DNA of 64,000 nt. Origin: Actinokineospora terrae (lineage in GTDB: Bacteria > Actinomycetota > Actinomycetes > Mycobacteriales > Pseudonocardiaceae). Position 1 is the stretch's first letter. Each line of letters opens with the position of its first letter. The stretch spans positions 186,001-250,000 of the forward strand of contig NZ_FOGI01000012.1 in the NCBI RefSeq assembly GCF_900111175.1, written 5' to 3'. The notes beneath the pieces were generated by a model. The model was not told the origin of the DNA, made no database searches, and saw nothing but the letters and a program-made list of their open reading frames with translations. Positions 56,581 through 64,000 of this stretch are shown here, one piece after another. Position numbers and translations under genes: made by a program.

Positions 56581-59500
56581 GAACGCTTCCACCTTGCCTC
56601 TAGGGCGTCGAGCTGCCCCTGGTTCAACGACACCAAGCCGACATCGGACGGGGTCCGGCCACCGGCGCCCGGTCCCTTCGCGTGTGTGACCAGCGCCTTG
56701 AGCGCGGCGATCCAACGCTCGGCCAGAGCGGCCACCTGCTCGGCGGTGAACAACTCGGCCGCGTACATCCAGTGCGCGGTCAGCGTGGGGCCGTCTTCAG
56801 TGACGGCGTTGACCACAAGACCAGCCGGTAGCGCCATGTCGTCCGCGTAAGCGGCACCGATGCCGCCTGGGGCAAGAGTCCAATCCTGGTCGGATGACTC
56901 AAACCGGCCCAGGTAGTTGAAGCCCAGCTGCGGGTGCACGTCGAGTTCGGGGTGCAGGTGGCGCAAGATGCCGTAGCCGATGCCGTGGTCCGGTAGCGAC
57001 CGCAGGTGCTCCTTGACCCGCTTCACCGCCGCACCGGCCGCGGCACCCCCGGCGAACGCCTGCGTGACGTCGATACCGGTCAGGTCGAGTCGTGCGGGGT
57101 GCTGACTGGTGAACCACCCGAGTGTGCGCGACAGGTCCGCGCCCGGCACCACCTGCTCCTCGCGGCCGTGGCCTTCGCGCAGCACCAGGGTCGAGCGCTG
57201 CCCGGACCAGTCGGCGACAGCCAGACCGAACGCGGCCAACAGCACGTCGTCGACCCCGGCGAAGAACGCGGCGGGTACCTCGGTCAGCACGGCCTCGGTC
57301 GACGCGGAGTCCAGCGTCACCGTGTGGGTGCGGACCGTGGACCAGGTGTCGATGGCCGCGTCCGGCCGGCGCGCCCCGAGGGCCGCGTTCGGCCCGTCGA
57401 GCACCGACCGCCACAGCGGGACCTCACCCGAGCGGGCCTCGGCGGCGTCGACCAGGCCACGCGACCAGGTGCGGAACGAGGTGCGCACCGGCGGGAGCTG
57501 CCCGGACCGCCACGCCGCGCCCAGGTCCTCGGCGAACACCCGCAGCGACACGCCGTCGACCACCAGGTGGTGCGCCACGACCAGCACGCGGCGCGGGAAC
57601 CACACCACGCGCAGCACCACACCGTCCACAAGCGACAGTTCGGCGGCCGCGCGCTCCAGCTCCTCGTCGAGCCCACCCTCGGCCCGCCGCACCACGGCCG
57701 CCGCCGAGACCGCGCCGACCGGCCGGAACCGCAGGTCGGGGTCGGTGATGGCGCGCAGCGAGTCGTGCCGGTCCACCAGGACCCGCACGGCCCGTTCGAG
57801 CCGCTGCCGGTCCAGGTCGGGACCGTCGAGCACCAGCCACATGCGGTGCCGGTCGCCGATCGGGCCGCGGTCGCGGAAGGTCCGCATGATCGGGGTCGGC
57901 TCGACCACGCCGGTGCCGTCGTCGACGACAACCGCCTGCTCCCGGGGCTCGACCTCGGCCGCGGCGGCGAGCTTGGCGACGGTGCGGTGCGCGAACACGT
58001 CCCGCGGGGTGATCTTCAGGCCTGCCTGGCGGGCGCGGCGCACCAGCCGGATGGAGACGATGCTGTCGCCGCCGAGCTCGAAGAACGAGTCGTCGACCCC
58101 GACCGCGTCGTGGCCGAGCACCTCGGCGAACAGCTCGACCAGCGTGCGCTCGACCTCGTTGGCGGGCAGACGGGACTCGGTCGCGGCCACCTGCGGCGCG
58201 GGTAGCGCACGCCGGTCGACCTTGCCTGACGGAGACAGCGGCAACGCGTCCAGGACCGTGATCGTGGCCGGGACCATGTGCTCGGGCAGTTCGGCGGCGA
58301 TGAACTCGCGCACTGACGCCGGATCAGCGGATCCCACGACATACCCGGCCAGGTTGCGCTCGCGCACGGTCACCACGGCCTGGTTGACCTCCGGGTGCCG
58401 CAGCAGCGTTGCCTCTACCTCGCCGAGTTCGACCCGGAAGCCGCGGATCTTGACCTGGTCGTCTACGCGGCCGAGGAACTGCAGTGCCCCGGACGAGAGT
58501 CGCCGTACGCGGTCGCCGGTGCGGTAGAGACGAGCCCCGGGCGCGCCCCACGGGTCGGCCACGAACCTGGACGCGGTCAAACCGGGCCTGCCCAGGTAAC
58601 CGCGCGCGACCTGGATACCGCCGACGTAGAGCTCACCGACGACTCCCACTGGGACCGGCCGCAGCCGTGCGTCGAGCACGACGCAGGTGGCGTTCTCCAC
58701 CGGCGACCCGATCGGAACGGCCCCCTCGGCGACCGGCGCGACGACGTCGTGCAGCAGGCAGCCGACGGTGGTCTCGGTCGGGCCGTACTCGTTGATCACA
58801 TCGACGTCGGCGGGCGCGGTCCAGCCCGCCAGTGCCGCCCCGTGCAGCGCCTCTCCGGCGATCACCAGGGTGCCGCGCTCGGCGAGCCGCACCGAGGCCA
58901 GCAGCGGCAGGTGGCTCGGGGTGATCTTGAGGAAGGTCGCGGTGCCCACGGCCTCGGCGATGGCGTCCGGCGAGTCCGCGCACAGTTCCACGGCCCCACC
59001 GGCCACCAGCGTGCCCAGCAGCGGGGTCACCGTGAAGTCGAAGGAGATCGACGAGTGCAGCAGCGTGTGCCCGGTAAGACCCTTGAACCGGCGCAGCGAC
59101 CACGCGAGGTGGTTGCTCAACGCGCGGTGGGAGACAACGACCCCCTTGGGCTTACCGGTCGAACCAGAGGTGTAGATGACGTAGGCGGCGTGATCGGGGT
59201 CTAACGGCAGGATGCGGTCGGTATCGCTGATGGGCGCCGCGGACTCACCGGACAGGTCGAGGGTGTCGAGCAAGAGGCGACCAGGGCCCGCGGGCAACGC
59301 GTCGGTGACGGTCAGCACGAGGCCGGGCGCGGAGTCCTCCAGCATGAGCCGGACACGGTCAGCGGGGTACTCGGGGTCGACCGGCACGTAGGCCGCGCCC
59401 GCCTTCGCCACCGCGAGCACGGCGACGACCATGGCCACCGAGCGCGGGATGGACAGCGCGACGGTGCTCTCGGGGCCGATGCCGCGCGCGATCAGGACGC

Positions 59501-61034
59501 GGGCGAGGCGGTTCGAGCGCTCGTCGAGGTCGCGGTAGGTGATCTGCTCGCCGCCCGCCAGCACCGCGAGGACGCCGGGGGTCAGCGCGGCCCGCGCGGT
59601 GAACCAGTCCGGCAGCAGCGTGGTCGTGGCCGGGACGGCGGTGGCGTTCCAGTCCGGCTCGGTGCCGTCGTGCAGGTCGATGTCGCCGACCGGGACGTCC
59701 GGTGTGGACAGTGCGCTGTCGAGCAGCCGGTCCAGGTGGGCAAGTAGGCCCGCGACGAGTTCGACGGCACCGGCGGCCGCGGGGTGGTTGGCCTCGATGG
59801 TTATGTCGTCGCCGTCAGTCTCAACGGCGAGCGTCAGGTCGAACCGGGCGTCATCGCTGGGTACGTGCCTACGGGCCGCGCGCAGTCCGGCGGCGCGGAA
59901 CGGCTCTAGAACGGGGGTCCGCAGCGACAGCACGACGTTGAACAGGCTGGCGCCGCCGCGAGTCCGGTCAGGGTCAACGGCGCGGGCAACGTCATCGAGG
60001 TCCGCGTCCTGGTGGGCGTACCCGGCGAGGCAGACCCGCCGGGCTTGCGCGACCAGCGAGGTGAAGGTGTCGGCAGCGTCAACGCGCATGCGCAGCGCGA
60101 TGGTGTTGCCGAGGTATCCGATGACCGCGTCGCCGCCGTCGATGTCGCGGTTGACCACAGGGGCGCCGATCAGCAGATCGTCGGCACCGGTGTAGCGGTG
60201 CAGCAACGCCGATGTGGCGGCCAGCAACACCATGAACGTGGACGCGCCCTCGCGGCGAGCCAACTCGCGGACTCGCCCGGCGGCACCGGGGATAAGAGGC
60301 CTGGACTGGTCGTGACCGCCCGCGCTGGGGCCCGCGGCGCTGAGGATCGGTAGCTCGACCAGGTCCGGCAGCGGTGACAGCGCCTCGACCCAGTGGTCGA
60401 CGGCCGCGGCGGGGGCGGTTGGGGCGATCTCGGTGAACTGGCGGGCGGGTGGCAGGGCGCCGCGCCGGTAGGCGGTCATCAGCTCGCCGAAGAACACCGC
60501 GGAGGTGCCGTCGTCCCAGGCGATGTGGTGCGCGACGACGACCACGGTGAGCGCGTCCGGCGCGGTCGCGACGGTCCTGACCCGCAGCGGCGAGTCCACC
60601 GCGAGGTCGAACGCCTTCGCCGACAGCGACCGGCACAGCTCGTCGACCCGGGCGGGGTCGCTCACGTCGTGGTGGTCGAGCGCGGGCGGCAACTCGGCGT
60701 GCACGACCTGGGTGACCTCACCGTCGGCACCCATGCGGTAGGTGGTGCGCAGGATGTCGTGCCGCGCCACCACGTCCCGCACCACCGCGTGCAGCCGCTC
60801 GGGGTCGACCGCCCCCACCAGGTCGAGCGCGATGCGGATGTTGTAGCCGACCGAGGCGGGGTCCAACTGCTGCAGCGACCACATCCGGCGCTGACCGGGC
60901 GAGAGCGGGTGCTCGCCGCCGGACCCGACCGCGGCCGCGGTGGGCGTCTCGGCGAGGCCCCGTTCGGCCAGCCGCCTGCGCAGCAGGTCACGGCGCAGGG
61001 CGGCGCGGTCGGGGCTGGGGGGCTCGGTGCTCAC
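56577..61034 (-). CDS. NRPS, C-A-T-E, Asx-like
   Basis: A 1,485-residue single-module NRPS. The C domain (about 40-450) has HHIAWDDGT; A (about 470-960) has SFDFTVTPLLG and a pocket code of roughly D-F-T-K-V-A-E-V-G; T has GGDSIVSIRL; E (about 1025-1470) has HHLVVDGV, LGWFTSQHPARL and FNYLGR. The code is closest to the Asn/Asp family (DLTK-G-E/H-V/I-G), so it probably loads Asp or Asn and epimerises it. GTG 61034 lies nine bases after GAGAGG and 80 bp from the ligase stop. As the first module after the aryl-capping protein, it would accept the aryl-azoline. It is the likely target of the beta-hydroxylase at 35983. Confidence 0.92.
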
Positions 61035-61114
61035 GGACGGGTGCCTCTCGTGGTCGGGTCGGGCTGGTCCGCGCTGGTGGTGGGGGGCACGGGAATCGGG
61101 GTCACGGGTCGGGG

Positions 61115-62704
61115 TCAGCCGCCGAGCCGGGCGACGAGATCGCGCTTGCTGATCTTGCCGACGGCGGTGAGCGGCAACTCGTCGAGCACGACCAGCCGGT
61201 CGGGCTGCTTGTACCTGGCCAGGCCCAGGTCGGCGAGGTGCGCCCGCAGCGCCTTGAGCTTGGGCGGGGTCCCGGCGGCGACGATCACCGCGCACACCAG
61301 CTCGCCGAGGGTGTCGTCCGGCAGTCCGATGGCGGCGGCCTGCGCGACGGCCGGGTGGGCGAGCAGCAGGTCCTCCAGCTCGCCCGCGGGCACCTTCTCG
61401 CCGCCGCGGTTGATCACGTCCTTGATCCGGCCCTCGACCACCAGGTGGCCGCTGGGCAACTGCCGCACCAGGTCCCCGCTGCGGTAGAAGCCGTCCGGAG
61501 TGAACGCTGTCGCGTTGTACTGCTCGGCCCGGTAATAGCCCCGCAGGGTGTAAGGGCCTCGGGTCAACAGCTCCCCGATCTCGCCGGGGGCGACGTCTTG
61601 GCCCTCGGCATCGACCACGCGGATCTCGTCGTCAGGGCTAAGAGGCCTGCCTTGGGTGTTCTCCACCAGGTCCGCGGAGTCCTCGGCGCGCGTGTAGTTG
61701 AGCAGGCCCTCGGCCATGCCGAACACCTGCTGCACCGCGCACCCCAGGGCGGGCGGCACGGCGCGGGCGAGGTCGGGGTCCATCTTGGCGCCACCCACCT
61801 GCAAGAGCCGCAGCGTCGACAAGTCCTCTGTGGACCACTCGGTGGCCTCCACCCACATCCGGGCCATCGGCGGGACCAGCGCGGACACGGTCACGCCCTC
61901 CTGCTGAACGAGAGAGAAGGCGACATCCGGACTCGGTGCGGGAGCCATCACCGCGGTACCGCCGACTCCGAGGATCCCCAGCACGCCCGGACAGGCGAGC
62001 GGGAAGTTGTGCGCGACGGGTAGCGCCACCAGGTAGCGGTCGGCCTTCGTGAGTTCGCAGACCTCTGCGCTAGCGCGGGCGTTGTAGGCGTAGTCGTCGT
62101 GCGTTCGTGGGATCAGCTTGGGGCGACCGGTAGTACCACCGGAGATGAGCAGGACGGCGACCGCGGCCGAGTCTACCGGCGGAAGTTCGCGAGGCTCAGC
62201 AGTTATCGCGGACAGCGCCACGTGCTCACCTGGGTCGCCGACGACGAGTACGTGCTTGACGTCGAGTTCTGCGGCGAGAGTGCGATGGTCGAACCCCTGG
62301 AACACGTCAGGGATGACGTACCCAACGGCCCCGGATAGCTCCACGAGGTGCGATATCTCGGCGCGCCGGTGCGCGGGTAGCGCCATCACCGGGACCACGC
62401 CGATCCTGGCCAAGGCGAACAGCAGCACTACGAACTCAGGCACGTTCGGGAGCTGGACCACGATCCGGTCGTCGCGGGCGATACCGAGGTCGAGCAACCC
62501 TGCCGCTAAGACATCCGCTCGACGGTCCAGTTCCCGATAGCTGACACGCTCGTCCCCTGAGACAACGGCGATGTCGTCGCCAGAGCGCTCGGCCCATGAC
62601 CGCAGCAGCTCGCCGAGGGTGTCACCCCGCCAGTACCCGCGTTCCCGGTAGACGGCGGCCAACTCCTCCGGCCAGCCGACCGCCCCGTCGATGAGCACGC
62701 TCAT
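61115..62704 (-). CDS. aryl-AMP ligase, probably salicylate-specific
   Basis: A 529-residue stand-alone adenylating enzyme of the EntE/DhbE/MbtA family, with SGGTTGRPKLIPRTH, GDLVRQL, RIKDVINRGGEKV and GKISKRDL. It activates an aryl acid and loads it onto an aryl-carrier domain. In EntE/DhbE numbering the pocket segment HNFPLACPG has Cys at 240 and QVFGMAEGLLNYT has Leu at 337. These are the residues reported for salicylate enzymes; 2,3-dihydroxybenzoate enzymes have Ser240 and Val337. ATG 62704 overlaps the MbtB-like NRPS stop (ATGA), so the two act together. Confidence 0.93.
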   Translation of the reverse strand: MSVLIDGAVGWPEELAAVYRERGYWRGDTLGELLRSWAERSGDDIAVVSGDERVSYRELDRRADVLAAGLLDLGIARDDRIVVQLPNVPEFVVLLFALARIGVVPVMALPAHRRAEISHLVELSGAVGYVIPDVFQGFDHRTLAAELDVKHVLVVGDPGEHVALSAITAEPRELPPVDSAAVAVLLISGGTTGRPKLIPRTHDDYAYNARASAEVCELTKADRYLVALPVAHNFPLACPGVLGILGVGGTAVMAPAPSPDVAFSLVQQEGVTVSALVPPMARMWVEATEWSTEDLSTLRLLQVGGAKMDPDLARAVPPALGCAVQQVFGMAEGLLNYTRAEDSADLVENTQGRPLSPDDEIRVVDAEGQDVAPGEIGELLTRGPYTLRGYYRAEQYNATAFTPDGFYRSGDLVRQLPSGHLVVEGRIKDVINRGGEKVPAGELEDLLLAHPAVAQAAAIGLPDDTLGELVCAVIVAAGTPPKLKALRAHLADLGLARYKQPDRLVVLDELPLTAVGKISKRDLVARLGG

Positions 62705-64000
62705 TGTGCCTCCGCCCACTCGCCCGCGATCTCGTCGTCGGAGAGCCCCTCGATCTCCCAGAACAGCTCGGCCACCGCCTCCAGCCGCCCCGGCTCGCGC
62801 TGCCCCTTGGCCAACTCGGCGGCGAAACCCGCGACGGTCGGCGCGCCGAACAGGGCCCGGACCGAGATCTCCGTGGTGTCCAAGGTGGAGCGCAGGTGCG
62901 CGACGACAGCGGTCGCCAGGACCGAGTCGCCGCCGACGCGGAAGAACTCGTCGTGGACACCGACCGAGTCGATCTCCAGGACCTCCCGCCACGCGAGCGC
63001 CACAACTCGCTCTAGCGCTGTCCGCGGCGGAGGTCCACCGGCGGCGGCAGGCTGTCCTACCAAGGTTCGAACCGCGCCACGATCGACCTTCCCGTTGGCG
63101 GTCAACGGAACGGCGTCGATAGCGACCACGACATCCGGCACCATGTGCGCGGGAAGCAACTCGCGCGCGGCGGCGCGCACAGCATCAGAGTCGATCGGGC
63201 CGTCCACGACCACGCCAGCCCCTAGCGCGCCAGCAGCGGTAGTGACCGCGACGGCTGCGGTGATCGCGGGGTTCGCCTGCAACGCGGCCTCTACCTCGCC
63301 CAGTTCGACCCGGTAGCCGCGAACCTTCACCTGGTGGTCCCGGCGGCCGAGGAACTCCACGACTCCATCGCCGCGGTACCGGGCAAGATCGCCCGTGCGG
63401 TACCAACGCAGGCCGTCACGGGTAACGAACCGATCGGCCGTGCGCTCCGGATCGCCCCGGTAGCCTGCGGCGACACCCGCGCCGCCGATCCACAGCTCAC
63501 CGGGCACCCAGTCCGGCGCGTCCCGGCCGAGGTGGTCGACCACGCGGAGCCGGACCCCGCCCAGCGGCGTGCCGTAGGGCACCGACCGCCAGTCGTCGGG
63601 CACCGGGCCGGACACCTCGCACACCGTGGAGTGGATCGCGGTCTCGGTCGTCCCGCCGAGCGCCACGAACCGGCACCCCGGTGCCGCGTCGGCCAGCCGA
63701 CCGGGCAGGTCGACGCCCACCCAGTCGCCGCCGAGCAGCACGAGCCGCAGCGACGAGCAGTCGGCGCCGGAGGCCAGCAGCATGTCCAGCAGCGCGGGCA
63801 CGCAGTTGACGATCGTCACCCCGTGCGCGGCGACCTGCTTGCCCCAGGCGGCGGCGTCGCGGCGGTCGCCGGTCACCGGGACCACCGCGCCACCCACCGA
63901 CAGCGGGGCGAACAGGTCGAACACGGACAGGTCGAAGTCCAGGGCGGACAAGGCGAGGGTGCGGTCGCCCGTGCCGATGGCGAACCTGGCGACGAGGTCG
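62701..64000 (-). CDS. MbtB-like NRPS, partial (A and T domains seen)
   Basis: The last 430 or so residues of a phenyloxazoline/thiazoline-synthase type NRPS; the gene continues past the right edge. It shows LDFDLSVFDLFAPLSVGG, GELWIGGAGVAAGYRGDPE, YRTGDLARY, RRDHQVKVRGYRVELGEVE, then a T domain with FFRVGGDSVLATAVV and a short acidic tail. This is the A-T end of the ArCP-Cy-A-T proteins (MbtB, HMWP2, PchE). The code is roughly D-L-F-N-L-G-A-I-H, of the Cys/Ser/Thr type used with cyclization domains. The ArCP and Cy domains are outside the window and are inferred. It would make the aryl-oxazoline or -thiazoline cap. Confidence 0.85.
   Translation of the reverse strand, partial: DLVARFAIGTGDRTLALSALDFDLSVFDLFAPLSVGGAVVPVTGDRRDAAAWGKQVAAHGVTIVNCVPALLDMLLASGADCSSLRLVLLGGDWVGVDLPGRLADAAPGCRFVALGGTTETAIHSTVCEVSGPVPDDWRSVPYGTPLGGVRLRVVDHLGRDAPDWVPGELWIGGAGVAAGYRGDPERTADRFVTRDGLRWYRTGDLARYRGDGVVEFLGRRDHQVKVRGYRVELGEVEAALQANPAITAAVAVTTAAGALGAGVVVDGPIDSDAVRAAARELLPAHMVPDVVVAIDAVPLTANGKVDRGAVRTLVGQPAAAGGPPPRTALERVVALAWREVLEIDSVGVHDEFFRVGGDSVLATAVVAHLRSTLDTTEISVRALFGAPTVAGFAAELAKGQREPGRLEAVAELFWEIEGLSDDEIAGEWAEAQ

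Overview
The window is a 64 kb stretch of very GC-rich actinobacterial DNA with dense, overlapping genes, many GTG starts and few gaps. Gene content (DosR-type response regulator, Acg-type nitroreductases, a pSAM2-like integrase beside a tRNA-Pro gene, and a large siderophore NRPS locus) suggests a filamentous actinomycete, probably in the order Pseudonocardiales. That placement is inference from gene types and composition; no marker gene was compared.

Region 1 (about 1-17,320) looks like a hypoxia or dormancy island. It opens with a DevR/DosR-like response regulator that keeps the Asp54/Thr82/Lys104 receiver residues and the Lys179/Lys182/Asn183 DNA-contact residues. It continues with a flavodoxin, three Acg-type nitroreductases, an ABC-2 exporter pair, a SulP-STAS transporter, two tandem universal stress proteins, phosphoketolase plus acetate kinase, two CBS proteins and a DUF1003 protein. 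Copies of a GGGACCTTGGTCCC-like palindrome or its half-sites lie upstream of nearly every transcription unit, so the island reads as one DosR-type regulon with a fermentative ATP module built in.

Region 2 (about 17,260-22,320) is a decayed junction. It holds a relic of an integrase 3' end, a frameshifted HAF-repeat gene, a truncated deazaflavin-type nitroreductase, a membrane protein, and the rep remnant, xis and int of a pSAM2-like integrative element beside tRNA-Pro(GGG).

Region 3 (about 22,320-33,790) is mostly ordinary chromosome. It carries der-plsC-cmk, a secreted trypsin-like protease, an M6-type secreted metalloprotease, a small secreted protein, a WYL regulator divergent from an epoxide hydrolase, and an FAD monooxygenase.

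Region 4 (33,871-64,000, all on the minus strand, entering from the right edge) is a siderophore locus. In biosynthetic order it has an MbtB-like NRPS (partial), an aryl-AMP ligase whose pocket residues look salicylate-specific, a C-A-T-E NRPS (Asx-like), a 4,963-residue NRPS (C-A-T-E-C-A-T-C-A-T-C-A-T-E, with Thr and hydroxyornithine codes), a C-A-T-TE NRPS, a Tat lipoprotein siderophore-binding protein, a SyrP/AsnO-like Fe(II)/2-oxoglutarate oxygenase and two FecCD permeases. Most junctions are ATGA or GTGA overlaps. The predicted product is an aryl-capped heptapeptide with mixed iron ligands: hydroxyphenyl-azoline, possibly beta-hydroxy-Asx, and hydroxamate. Three of its residues are loaded by adenylation domains with an unusual core motif. 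The salicylate synthase, ornithine N-hydroxylase and uptake ATPase are not in the window.
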